Assembly: GCA_029532415.1 (NCBI GenBank)
Contig: JAQOTA010000071.1
Location: 930,001-994,000 of the forward strand
Direction of reading: 5' to 3'
DNA from: Marasmius tenuissimus
Taxonomy: Eukaryota > Basidiomycota > Agaricomycetes > Agaricales > Marasmiaceae
DNA: 64,000 nucleotides
Part shown: one piece after another, positions 11,819 through 23,519 of the stretch
Position numbering within the stretch: the stretch's first letter is position 1
How the letters are laid out: every line of letters starts with the position of its first letter
The notes under the pieces: model-generated
Database searches by the model: none
The model's input: only the letters and a program-made list of their open reading frames with translations
What the model was told of the DNA's origin: nothing
Translations under genes and position numbers: made by a program

Positions 11819-14800
11819 GTGAGCGTTCGATGGGTACCCCCCGATCCGTGTCGTAATACGGACCTGACGTGTCCTGCCAATCAAGCCCAAGACTGAGGCG
11901 AGAACCCGCGAGTCCCCAGCCTTCTCCAGTCAGTTGACCTTCTGCGCCGAAGTTGCCCCCGTAAACGGCCGGACATTTGATGGCCCCCCCAGCATGAATA
12001 CGAGATGAAGTTGATTATAAGTAGGGTAACATCGCCAAGAATTCTCTGGCCAGCGGCCTGAACATTCGTTCTGGGTTTACTCATCTCAACGGAAGTGTAC
12101 CTTGTTAACCCGCACAATTCACTGATATTTCTCACCATTTCATGTAAAGGTCACCCAATTCTGATATCTTCTGGGTCCGACTTGGCTTTAATTCACCTAC
12201 TCCAGAGTTGATTTGAGCAACGTACGTCGTAGGCTGTTTAAACAGTTTCTGAAAAACAGGACAGGCCACAGATTTCCTCAATCATCACATCACCGGATTC
12301 CCTCCCCCTCGCCCCTCCTTCAAGATTAACGTTCATTCTTGTTAGGCTCGTAAGGCTTGAAGATGTCTCTGGTCTTCTCCGAGTTGAAGTGCTTGCACCA
12401 CGGTATGGTCAAGGGATATCTTGATACTTGATCCACAGTGTGAGCTGACAGTGTCTGGAGGATGCTACTATGTGAAGGACTCGAAGCATCCACCCGGGGA
12501 GTTACCGGTTTTGGACGACCTACCTAGGGATAGTGTTCAAGTCAGGGCGGTGGTCGGAGGTATTTCTTGAATCTTCCGACTCGGGCCTCAAATTCGGAGA
12601 TTATCTTTCGAGTAGAAGAGCACACGGTGAGCCTTCATTACTCCCGAGCGGAGCCCTGACTCCTGAGGCCTGAGTCTCCCACCAGTATCGAAGAGCCGTG
12701 CGACGGTAGCCTGAGGCCGCAGCGACTGGAATTTGAATGATACTCATTCCTTTGGGCGATGCAGGTCTACCTTGCAACATCACTTCAAGCCGTAGTTCTT
12801 GAGCTCGATAGTGGATGCAAGAAGCCTCAACGAAGACGAAGGCAGTTAAATATGTAGCGGTACAGTGTACTGTATCATACTCAGCCGGGCTCGAGAGTCG
12901 AGATTGAATCTCGGATGTTAGGCTTGATGTCAACACACGACGGAACTTCATGGACCTCATATCGACAATGGAGACCTTATTTGTCGAGATATGCAAGTGA
13001 GCAAATCCCGTAAAGGTACTCTCGATCTCGGCAAGCTGACCCACCTCCATCACAGGCCTAATCCCCTTCAACCACCACCGGTGCCGCCCGGTCTCACTCC
13101 AGGGACGAGTCCGACCTACACTCGCTACTGCCTTTCTCACGGTTCCTCGTGCGGTACCACGATGAGGCACTCAACTTTCAATTACTCCATCAAGTTGGAT
13201 AGTGCAATACGACCAGCTGTACAAACGTATTCGAATCGCTTTCATACTGAAAACACCTCACGAAAGACTCGAACCCCTCGACCCGTGTAGAGCTTTGGTC
13301 GTATCTGCATTCCGATTTCTCACAAATCCTATCGAAAAAAAGCCCACCATGGTCAAAATATACGCACAGTGAATCATCTGCATCAGCTACGACTATCAAT
13401 TTTATACCCATATACGGTTCAATTTCGATTCCGAACCTGTGGAGAAGGCTGATAGAGTCCCGGAATCGACAACACAGCCTGAGGGCCTATCGTGTCTTTT
13501 GTCGAATGCACCATATTCACATCGAGGGCGTGGTCACGAACATGAACACCTATTGACAAATCCCCCCTCCCCGAATTCTCACTCCGAAACCTATCGTTAC
13601 AAGTGAGCAGGCACAGTCGTGCAGACGTGTGGCATTGTGCAGACAGTTTTTGAGCATGAAGAGGCGGATTTCGGCGCTATTGCTACATGGACTAATTTGG
13701 CGTCGCAGACTGCGGAGATGTGAGAGGAAGGAAAGGAGTTTCTGAGAGGCAGTTCGAGACGATTCGGATGAAGACTCCCCCGAGCAATGACCCCAACGCC
13801 AGTGGACCGCGAGCCGGGTTGGCTGATACGTCGAGGGTTCTAGAGATCAATTTGATTCACGTCGTGGAGGATGGGACGGTTAGCAGGGAGATGAGGGAGG
13901 CGATGGTAGTGAGCTGAAGCCCAAGGTGAGGGTGGGCCTGCGGAAGGGCGTAGCACAAACAAGATTCATACCAGCTCAGTCGCCAAAGAAGACTTACAAG
14001 GCCGACCAAGCCAAACTCGGACCCCGAATTCTGGCCACACCTTCAACATCGTCGCCGTTACAGCCAAACTCGCCTTGGGAGAAGGAAAGAATTGCGCCCG
14101 CCATCGCCGAATCCTTCACTCAAATCCTCTCCATGATCGATGTCGTGGACGACTTTCGTCTGGCCGCTCGAACAACATTCTCGGTCCTATATGACGTTGC
14201 TCGATGTCGCACCTTCAAATTTTCGGCCAAGTCCATGACTCGTCGACTGCCACCCGAAAGGCGCGCCCCTCGGACGACAACTTAGGATCCCGGCAACTGC
14301 GAGAGCACACGTCTCTAAAATTCCACGCCGCTCTCACTTATTACACCCATCCTTCCCCTTCGCTGACTCAATTCAACGAGCGACTACCTGTTCTCCTGCT
14401 CCACCCTACGCGCTATTTGACCCAACCAACGCTGGATATGCGTCCAATATCTTCGAAAGAGGAACCGCCGCCCCTACGCCATACAAGGACCAGAACATTA
14501 TTCGTGAAGAGTTTGCTCCCACAATGACAATCGCGAGTCGCTCGCTTATCGGTTCTGGAAGACTTTCATGTCGTTCACACAACACCTCAGGATGGCACAT
14601 AGATACACGTATCAGTGCTTCCCCACGACCGCAACGCTTCGAATGAGGGGAAGATACTTCACCGAGCTTGATACCCGACGTCCTCAGCACCATTCCAAAC
14701 TCTCGACGACATCGTGCAGATACCTACGTCCTACGAACATTATCCTATCTCGCTTTTCGCTACCCAGCATGCAACGATCCTCTGCTTCATAAGACGACGC

Positions 14801-16560
14801 ACGAGTGGACACGTCGTTCCGAGCTCAGTATCGGACGTTTGCTGACCTAGCGGAGGGATGTCCCCCTTGCTGCTGTTTGCTTTTGCGAGTAATCGGCATC
14901 GTTCAAAGAATGGATGCCTCAACGGATGGATGTCTTTGATGACAATTTGGAATTGGTATCATAGGCGACAAAATCGGTGAGGGCTTTTCATACACTTCCT
15001 GCATTGTGTTGACTGTTTGTCGTCACTAGCTTGACGGCGACGATTCCGTGCACGGGGATATACTATCGATAGCAGGAGAAGGAGGAAGGTAGCAGATAGA
15101 GAATGGACCCATGTACAAATGTTAATGGGTTACCTACGTTCTATCCTGATATACAATGGCCAGCCTCCATTCACACCCTTCCCGCAGCACGCCTCTAAGA
15201 TCCTCACCAGTGGACACGAAACCAGATTCGAAATTCGTTGTACGAGCCAGCGATTGCTACGTGGACATAGCCCCGTGCCTCCCACTGTGAAGATGGGGTA
15301 TGTTACTCGGTATGAAGCTTGAATGAAATGGGTGTGGATAAGTATGTTTAATTCCCCTACGCTGTTACAGGTATACCGGTTCCGGAGAGCAAGAACAAAA
15401 GTCCGTCGCGTAGTAGACGGTGTGCAATGGAACACAGAGGCCCATAATTCAATTGGAATCACGGTGGACAGGAAGATGTGTAGTCTGAAGCTCACCCTTG
15501 AGATTTCCTCGGCGATGAAAATGTGATTACCTCCTACTATCGCCCAATCGACGTCCTCCGCGCAGCGTATCCATGTCTCAATCTGATATCCATCCGACCT
15601 TCGGTCTCTCTACGTTCAAACCACGCGTCAAATGGGAGGAGCTGGTTGCTGGGGGCGAAGGTCAAACACTAGATGTTTCTGGAAGTACCCTCTGGATCCC
15701 CCAATCTTTTGACGTTCAACACATGGCTGGCCTGTCTCTCCCGCCTCGTTTAGAACGACAATAGAAGGCGGCTGGGGAAGGAAAACTAAGAGCCCGGGGT
15801 GGCTTTTATACTCGGTGGGGGCGAAGGAGACACGATGTCGATTATGATTCGAAATTCATCCTTTACGAGATCGTAACCCAATCTATATCAGTAAAGCGTG
15901 CACACTGCGTGGATGTTCAGTAGAGTAGACAGACGGTCATGTTCGTTCTCGATATCTACATTCACAAGGCGAACAAATCTATCACTCTCATTTCCCTCTT
16001 TTACTTCGAACTCTTCGATGGCTCTCTCGTTGTCTGCAGAATGTCACCAGTAAGAGAGAATGTGGCAGTCGGATTTATATCTCATTTACCTTGTTGATAA
16101 CTGGAGGTCTGACTGTCCTCGACAGCCATCGGTCCTTCTCCGAGAATTCCTCTATGGTGTCGGAACATCATCGAGGGCGTAAATTTGTGAGATCTGGAAC
16201 CAGGCATGCAGAAGCCCCCGCAGAGACCGACATCCTTCGTATGGCCACTGTTGCGTAGTCTGTAGGGATCCCTCATCATCGGACATCCAGAACTTCCAAC
16301 TTCAAGTTCTCCTCCACCCACCCACCCAACTTCAAATTTACGCCTGCTCAACTATCTCCGGATATCATTGCCGCCAACAGACACGTCAAGACGACCTCGC
16401 ACAGAGTCACCGTAACGCTTCGCCCCATGCATTGTGGTGACAAAACCAAGCCCATGGCCTCTGAGGGTCTCAGGCGACGCGAGTCGAAGCTGACAGAAAA
16501 AGAGGACGATTCTTCACGAACGAGCTTTATGAAGAGTCGACACCATCGACTAGGTCAATT
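11819..16560. other. Accessory debris between NACHT genes
   Basis: No complete gene can be supported in 4.7 kb. Open frames occur at 12601-13170 (minus, 189 codons), 13720-13917, 13926-14285, 14204-14527 and 15573-15764 (plus). Several read like protein, for example a segment near 14420-14570 containing YKDQNIIREEFAPT, but frames change every 100-300 bp and no family is recognisable. It looks like a decayed gene or genes. No terminal repeats or transposase motifs were found. Confidence 0.4.
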
Positions 16561-16620
16561 TGAGGCGTTTTGAGGAGAGTCAAGCATGGATTGAGAAAAC
16601 GACATGGTGGTTGAGGGAAA
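16561..16620 (+). repeat. 5' flank block shared with the first NACHT gene
   Basis: This is the counterpart of 7475-7535. It lies about 410-470 bp upstream of the NACHT start at 17027 and shares the TCAAGCATGG and ACATGGTGG core. It marks the duplicated 5' flank. Whether it is a regulatory element or only residual homology cannot be told from sequence. Confidence 0.55.
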
Positions 16621-17026
16621 ACCTGGGAATTGAAGTTGCTTCGGTCCGGGCGCCTGTTTGCGAGTTCAGTGCGAATCTCCGTGACCCTCACCCCGACCAC
16701 CATGTCCACAATCCCGATATCGATCCCTGTCTCAAAAATCTTCAAACTGGACTCGAACTACTCTTCGACCCTTCTATATCTCGTCTGAAGTAACTGCGTG
16801 GTCGTTGCTCTCACCATTGACGAATATCGAATCAAGCGCCAACGTCCTTGCGGAAAGCACAGGAAGGTGGGATTGGCCAACCAGAGCGTGTGACGGTCCT
16901 AAGATGTCGAACTCGTGTCCTACTCTCCCCTCTACGGCCACGACCACCTTGTCCGACCTCTTTGGATCTTCCCGGTCTCCCAAGGCTCTCTAAGTTGCGA
17001 GATACCTAGCATTGATCGCTGCGACC

Positions 17027-19743
17027 ATGGCCCAGAACTTTGACTATGGAAGAGACCAGAATGTTCACACCGGGTCGGGTGATCTCGACATCAACAACGT
17101 CAACAATATCGGGCGTGACTTTGTACAGAATATCAACACACCGAATTCCCATCGTGCGTCAGCTAAATCCTCCTGGCCATGGCATACTAACCCTGACTGG
17201 TTTGTTGGTGCAGCGCACTTGAAGAGTCTATATGCAGCAGTGACGGGTGTAGGAGCCTCTCACACGTCGAAACAGCAGTTTGCCCGAGGGAAGTGCTTAG
17301 AAGGAACTCGTAGGGAGGCTCTCGGAGATATTCATCGATGGAGAGTGTCTCGCGACCCCTCTCATCCGATATGTTGGCTCTCTGGTACAGCAGGCATTGG
17401 CAAGACGGCCATAGCGATGACCGTTGCCGAAGCATGCGAGGAAGATGGACTCGTGACATCTTTTTTCTTTTTCAGATCGGACTCTAGACGGAACAATCCT
17501 GATGCACTCGTGCCCTCGATTGCAGTCGGCCTCATATCGAAGATACCCTTGCTCCAAGCCTTCGTCGACCAACAGATCTCTCGGGATCCGACGATACTGG
17601 ATGCTGACTTGGAACATCAGTTCCGAGAGCTCGTCTTGAAGCCGTCTTTGGAGGCGAGATGGTTGGAATCAGAGGGGGGGCAGTTACACAAGGTTCCAAA
17701 CCTGGTTATCATGGATGGCCTAGATGAATGTGGCGATGAGGACACACAAGAGCATATTCTTTCCACCATCCTCTCTTCCTACCAACAACCTAACTCGACT
17801 CGGTCCCCTCTAAAGTTTCTTATCTGCAGTCGTCCGGAGGCGTGGATTCGAGAATCATTTGATGAGGCAGGTCTCAGCCGATTGACCCACCGCATCGTGT
17901 TAGATAATACCTCCCAGATAAATCGGGATATCGAGTGGTTCTTTCTCTGCGAGTTTGAGACCATACGCACAAGCCGGAAGTTTGCTCGCCTTCAATTCCC
18001 GTCACCTTGGCCGTCGAACATGGAGTTAGGGCGCCTTGTACAGAAATCCTCCAGTCAGTTTGTCTATGCCGCGACCGCCGTAAAATTTATCAAGACCCCT
18101 TACTCTAACCCCCTCGACCAACTACACACTATCCTCGAGTACGACCCAGTGAATCAGTCATCGAACTCACCATTCCCTGAGCTTGACCGACTATACCACA
18201 TTATCCTCTCCGCGAATCCAAATCGCGAGAAGTTACTCTCGATTCTTGCCCCAATCCTCATTGGTACTTCCCATGGGTTAGAACCATCCCCTGAATTCAT
18301 CGAAATCTTGCTAGATCTCACATCTGGAGAAGTAGACCTGACGCTCCGAGCAATGCACTCAGTTCTCGACATCCGAGGTGGCTGGGACATCATCACAGTG
18401 TATCACACCTCATTTCGAGAGTATCTCGTTGATCGGACTCGTTCTGGGATCTTCTCCATCGATCTTGGACCAGCTCAGACTACTTACCTTGCGCGGCGGT
18501 GGCTACAAGCTCTCTCAATTGAGAGACTCAGGCGGGATGGGTAGGGGATTCATTGGTCTTCCATGACAATCTACTCACGTTATTCAACTCCCAACCCTTC
18601 TCCAGCTTACATCAGATCTTCAACCGGAAGCGCTCCTCGCTATACACCGGCTGGATCCCTTTTTGCTCTCGCCTCAGTACGCCCAGCAGTCGGGAATTCA
18701 TAGCGGATCTTCGAAATGTAGAGCTTAGCGTCGTTTTACTGTGTCAAGAGGAAAACACTTCTTGGCAAAAGATATTTGGTGGCTTGGTGATGTGGTTGCT
18801 AAATCAGAATGTATGTTCATTTTTTGGCATTCGCCGGCCTAGCTACAATGTCTCCCGCTGCTGCGCTTACTTGAACCTTGGACAGGATCACGACCTGGAC
18901 CTCACCATCATCGACCGTTTTGAAACTCGGCCAAAGCACTTTTACCTCGAATTGCTACATGGATCGGAAGAGGATCGCAGCAGAATTGACCTATTAGAAC
19001 ATACGGCAGTTCTCAAGATCAATGCTTACAAAGATTGGGATTCCAAGATGTTCAGGGAGATCCTGAAGGATACTCCACGCTCGCTCATTTACAGGGCCAC
19101 AGATTGCCGCTGTGACTTTGACACGGAGCTCGCATCGTCGTCGCCTTTTCACAAACATTACAGAGTAGTCTGTCTGCGAGCATTGAAAGCTCTCGTATCG
19201 AATGCTGCATCCCACCATTCGGACGGCTGGGGCCCGGCGTATGCCATATTCGAGAGCGTGGTTGATTCTTCACTTCTCCAAAATTGTGTGTTCGGGACCG
19301 AGTTGTTGGCTCAATGTCGAATGTTATTTTCGGTCGTTGGCCCTTGGTGTCTCATTGAACCGACAGACAAGGTTCACCGCGAGCGTCGAGAGAAGTTGCT
19401 CAATTGGCTTGAGGTGCGTGTCTACATACCAGCCAGATTATCTTGAGGATTGTTACATTCATCGACCGTGCTGAGTGTTGTCTCTCCCTCTTAGAGGTTC
19501 CCACGGCAATACGCTAGTCAAGTGGAGGATCTTAAATCACAAGTCATATGGTTATACGGATATCTATCTAGTGAAGTAGAGGGCCCGGGCGGGGAATCAG
19601 AGGACTCGGGCAGGGAACCAAAGGACTGGGGCGGGGAACTAACGGTCGGGGACAGGGAATCAGAGGACTCGGACAGGGATTCAGAGGACTCGGACGGGGA
19701 TTCAGAGTACTGGGGAGAGACTGCAGTGAGCTGGATGAAATAG
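17027..19743 (+). CDS. NACHT NTPase (NLR-like), single C-terminal module, acidic repeat tail
   Basis: Model: 17027-17153, 17214-18540, 18606-18810, 18886-19413 and 19495-19743, giving 811 aa. The ATG at 17027 has a good context (ACCATGG) and aligns with the start of the first NACHT gene. The N-terminal motif NVHTGSGDLDINN is conserved. P-loop GTAGIGKT falls at about residues 100-107, and Walker B VIMDGLDECGDED follows. One copy of the post-NACHT module is present. The last exon adds six seven-residue repeats of the type (G/D)(G/R)(E/D)SEDS, making a highly acidic tail absent from the other copies. Introns 17154-17213 (60 bp) and 18811-18885 (75 bp) are open multiples of three, so they could be retained. 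Role by family: a STAND NTPase of fungal non-self recognition type. The ligand is unknown. Confidence 0.87.
19588..19713 (+). repeat. 21-bp coding minisatellite, six units
   Basis: Six tandem 21-bp units encode GGESEDS, GREPKDW, GGELTVG, DRESEDS, DRDSEDS and DGDSEYW inside the last exon of the NACHT gene. The fourth and fifth units are nearly identical and the outer ones are more diverged. The unit is in frame, so copy-number change would lengthen or shorten the acidic tail without a frameshift. Confidence 0.8.
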
Positions 19744-20379
19744 TCACGCTCAATACATCGGAGGCGGCTGGAGCCGTGGAAGCGCGGCGGACGCTCTCCT
19801 CCGGCCTCTTGTGTCAAACTACTGGACTCCTCGGAAGAGTACTTGGACGAGCTGTACTTGTGAAGACTCTATGTACCATCCCCTACCCTCTTCTGAGTCG
19901 TATTTTTATGTGAATATGAGATATCTGGTAGGCCTCGTGGCCCCTACAGAAGCACTAAGGGCGGACTCCGGAGGCCACTTCAAGGCAGGCATTTGAGTCA
20001 ACCCCCAAGCACAACGAGCTGAATCTAACGATCCAAACCCACTTAACACAGTCTAATTCTCCCAACCCACCACCCGCATTGGGCTCACCACCTCTCTCTC
20101 CTACCTCACCCTCGACAATAGCGGCACGTACAAATCACTTCCTTACAGCACTCGATCCACCGCGTCGCCGTCTTCATTCCCCGATGAGCACCGAGCACCC
20201 AAGATTTCGACCAACTGAAAACTTGCGAAGGCCTCATGCAACTCCGAAGATGATGATGGCAAACGGAGTAACAATAGTACTATGTGAGTAAAGCTGACTG
20301 GCGCTTGCAATCGTCGATAATTGCCTCGGACAAGTGCGCGCGAAACTGAAGGATGTGACAAACGAAACTTAGAGTAATC
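19744..20379. other. Intergenic between NACHT gene and CYP51 relic
   Basis: I see no supported gene. A plus frame at 20079-20291 is Pro/Arg-rich and has no recognisable domain. Confidence 0.45.
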
Positions 20380-21385
20380 TATCACTTTTTGTCAGCCCTT
20401 CCGCTGTCCCGTCCAAAGAAAACTGGGGTATTCGAGCATAGAAGGTTATAGGCCGTATCGATCGACCTCGGTGCGGCGGCGATGCTGTATATGCCTTGGT
20501 TCCCTGAACACCGTAATCATCGTCTGTCACCGAAAGTTAATCAACGTGAACGACCACAAAACCCAAACCGAAACTCACCATGAAAATCAACCTCTGGCAC
20601 ATCCCCAGCAGCCTGAACTTCAACTAGCGAATCAACATCGAAATAACCACTCCCAGTTGCAGGTACGCAAATTGCTCCTTAATACACCTACGTCTTCCAG
20701 CACCGGGCGGCTGATTCGGACTAGGGCTGCTCAATTCTCAGTTCGTCCCCAGTTCGTCAGCTCATCCCAGCTCGTCAGCTTATTTCGCGGGAATTTTTTG
20801 CGAATTTTGTCCGAGACAAGCTGACGAACTGGGACGAGCTGACGAGCGGCGGACGAACTGAGAATTGAGCAGCCCTACTGTCCGTCCCTTTGCTCGTAGC
20901 TCAGAACCCGAAATCGATCTCCCCGTTCTCGTCCGTGTAGCCCCGGAGCGCCTGTGCGGCAACGCCTTCGGGGTCAGACCGTCTGTAGGGATCCCACTTG
21001 CCCAGTCTCTCCGTACGAGCGGGTCCGAGAGGGGGGGAGGACGTAGTGGCCCTTGGGAACGATGTATGTCGTGTTCTCGGATGGGTTCGAAAGAGTAGCG
21101 GGAATGGGGATGTCGTCACGGATATATCGTATGATACTGTGAATCGGGGGTGATGCACACGGAGGGTTTCCCTGATGACAGTGTTCAGGAGATGGACCTC
21201 ACACAGGTCCTGGTAGAAGGCTTTACCAGAGTCGGAGTTAGCTTGGTCGAAAGACTGAGAGTAGGATATATGTACGCAAAATCAGAATTCTCCGCAAGAT
21301 GCAAAAGTGGCCGCCCGGGACCCATCGCTCAAAATTGTATGTTCCAGCAATGCGATAATCAGATGCGCAACTTCACGGCCCTTTA
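20380..21385 (-). pseudogene. Tandem relic of the 3' half of CYP51
   Basis: This stretch aligns to about 21450-22360, the 3' flank and C-terminal exons of the adjacent CYP51 gene, at clearly high but decayed identity. The 5' half of the gene is absent. Frames are broken: only pieces such as LGKWDPYRRSDPEGVAAQAL (20901-21158) remain open. The haem-binding loop reads [14 protein letters not shown] in place of the intact FGAGRHRCIGEQF, so key residues around the cysteine are lost. A MITE (20723-20876) sits just N-terminal to that loop. It cannot encode a functional P450. Confidence 0.85.
20723..20876. mobile_element. Foldback MITE, 154 bp, with 3-bp target duplication
   Basis: The ends are perfect 26-bp inverted repeats beginning AGGGCTGCTCAATTCTCAGT. 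Pairing continues imperfectly to about 66 bp per arm, so almost the whole element folds into one hairpin with a short AT-rich centre. Each arm contains repeated CAG(T/C)TCGTC words. ACT flanks both ends (20720-20722 and 20877-20879). The intact CYP51 copy has a single ACT at the corresponding site (GGACTGTC near 21790), so it serves as the empty site. No coding capacity is present, so movement would need a transposase elsewhere. A 3-bp target duplication fits several DNA-transposon superfamilies; I do not assign one. Confidence 0.9.
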
Positions 21386-21536
21386 ATGATTGCTTGCAAC
21401 AATCGGAAGATGGATGAACTAGCTGAATGGTATATTCGTAACCTATAATAGTCTATTATTCTTTGTGTCAATCCTTCCTCGTCGTTAAAGAAAATTCAGA
21501 TCTCGAAGCACAGAACAAAAGTAGTACCAGTCGACC

Positions 21537-23519
21537 TTAAGTGCGGCGACGATACTGTATGTGTCTTGGTTCCTTGGGCATCGTAATCATCGTCTACCAC
21601 CAAAAGTCAATCAGCTTGAACGACCATGGAACCCCAAACCGAAGCTCACCGTGAAATCAACCTTTGGGACGTCCCCTGGCAACCTGAACTCCAACTTGCG
21701 GATAAGCGTCGAAATAACCACTCCCAGTTGCAAGTACGCAAACTGCTCCCCAATACACCTATGTCTCCCAGCACCGAACGGCTGATACGGACTGTCTGTC
21801 CCTTTGCTCACGGCTCCGAACCCAAAGTCGATCTTCTCTCCAGTCTCGTCCGTGTAGTCTTTGAGAGCTTGTGCGGCAACGCCTTCGGGGTCAGACCACC
21901 TGTAGGGATCCCATTTGCCCGGGTCTCTCCATACGAGCGGGTCCATCTGACTGACGAGAGGAGAGGCGAGGACGTAGTGACCCTTGGGGACGACGTATGT
22001 CGTGTTCTCGGACGGAGTCGAAAGAGTAGCGGGAACGGGGACGTCGTCACGGACATATCGCATGATACTGTGAATCGGGGGGTGGACACGGAGGGTTTCA
22101 CGGATGACGGCGTCCATAAGCGGGAGCTCGCGCAGTTCTTCCCAGGTCATCGAACGAAGGCTTCCATCGGGTGTACCAAAGTGCTTGATTTGTTCTTGGT
22201 AGAGGGCCTCACTGATTGTCCGTCAGCCTCGTCGAGATAGAGTTGACAGGGATATACGTACGCAATATCAGGATTCTCCGCAAGATGCAAAAGCGCCCAG
22301 GACCCAGTCGCCGAACTTGTGTGTTGCCCAGCCATAAGCAATGCGATCATCATATGTGCGACTTCATGATCCTTGAGTTCTTCGCCGCTTCGGTACTTTT
22401 GTTTCATTAAAGCCGCGATCATGTCGTGTTCGTGCTACCGTGTCAGACAGTTAGTCCCAGCCCCCCGAAGAACAAAGAAACGGGGGAAGTACTCACATCC
22501 ACACCCTGCCTTCTCTTCCTTATGAAACCCTGGTAGAACTCGCTCATCTTGGCCTGCGCAACATCCCTCTTCCTATAATTCTCCAAAGGCAAATTCGGGA
22601 ACAAGAAATTGATCGGCGTAAATCCTCCATCCAAATCCGTATACAAATCTGCAAAGCCCTTATCCAAGTTAGCCCGAATCTCCTTTCCTTGCAACGTTCG
22701 CGAAGCGGTGAGAATGGTAATTTCGGAAAGAATCTTGACAACGTCGTGTGACCCCCACTGGGACTCTTTCTTTTGGTAAGAGGCGAAAGCGGGGTCAGTG
22801 TTGAGGAATTCTTCGACTTCGTCTTCAATCATGCCAACGTAGACGCGCATGTTTTCGGTTGAGAGACCGACTTTGACGAATTTCTTTTGTTCCATGAACT
22901 TGTCGTTGGGGACGTCGTAGACTACGTCTTTGCCAAAAACGGGGGTTGTCAAGTGCTGTAGGAGAGTGAAAGAGGAGGTCAGTATAGAGGGAAGGTGCAA
23001 ACATGAACGACACTCACGGTATAAGCCTCTTCAGCGCCAAAAACCGTCGACTTTCCTCCCAAAATGAAGTTGTTGCCTTGTGCACCGAGCGCGACTGTGA
23101 CGCGACGACCGAAGAGGACGAATGTGAACACGTTTCCGTACTGAACAAAATCTAGTCAGCTGAGTGCATACAAAACAGGTAAAGCCGGCTCACCTTCTCT
23201 CGACACCAGAAGAAGAAATTAATCGGGTCAGTGCCATAGGCGATTGCAGACCCAATGAATGGGAACCAGTGGAAGACGACTGGGGGGTCAGATTTTCTTC
23301 GTGGAATCAACTACAAAGAGGGCTCGTCAGTAAATCTAAACACAAGGGCACCACGAGCGCGGGGCTCACCAATTGACTCAACACATTGAGCACGACACAA
23401 ACGACAGGAAGCACCGCTCCGCCAATCAAGAGCAGCTTATATGTTGGGAGCTCCTGCGCTTGTGCGACGTAGCCTGACCAGGCGTCTTTGACCATGGGAG
23501 GTATACGTGTACCGTTCAT
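21537..23519 (-). CDS. ERG11: Lanosterol 14-alpha-demethylase (CYP51)
   Basis: Model (minus): 23519-23370, 23310-23194, 23140-23018, 22955-22497, 22434-22262, 22211-21650 and 21593-21537, giving 546 aa, the usual CYP51 length. It removes the 14-alpha methyl group of lanosterol or eburicol in ergosterol synthesis at the ER and is the azole target. Visible features are an N-terminal membrane anchor (residues about 30-48), the I-helix AGQHTSS (318-324), the K-helix ETLR, the CYP51 segment YVVPKGHYVLASP, the haem loop FGAGRHRCIGEQF with Cys at about 493, and a C-terminus ending MPKEPRHIQYRRRT. The last short exon after 21649 matters: reading through the intron gives a false C-terminus. The start at 23519 is the ATG before the anchor. 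A broken copy of its 3' half lies directly downstream. Confidence 0.96.

Noticed and set aside
12601..13170. 189-codon minus open frame as a gene
   Set aside because: There is no domain, no splice extension and no start context. It lies in a region of general debris.
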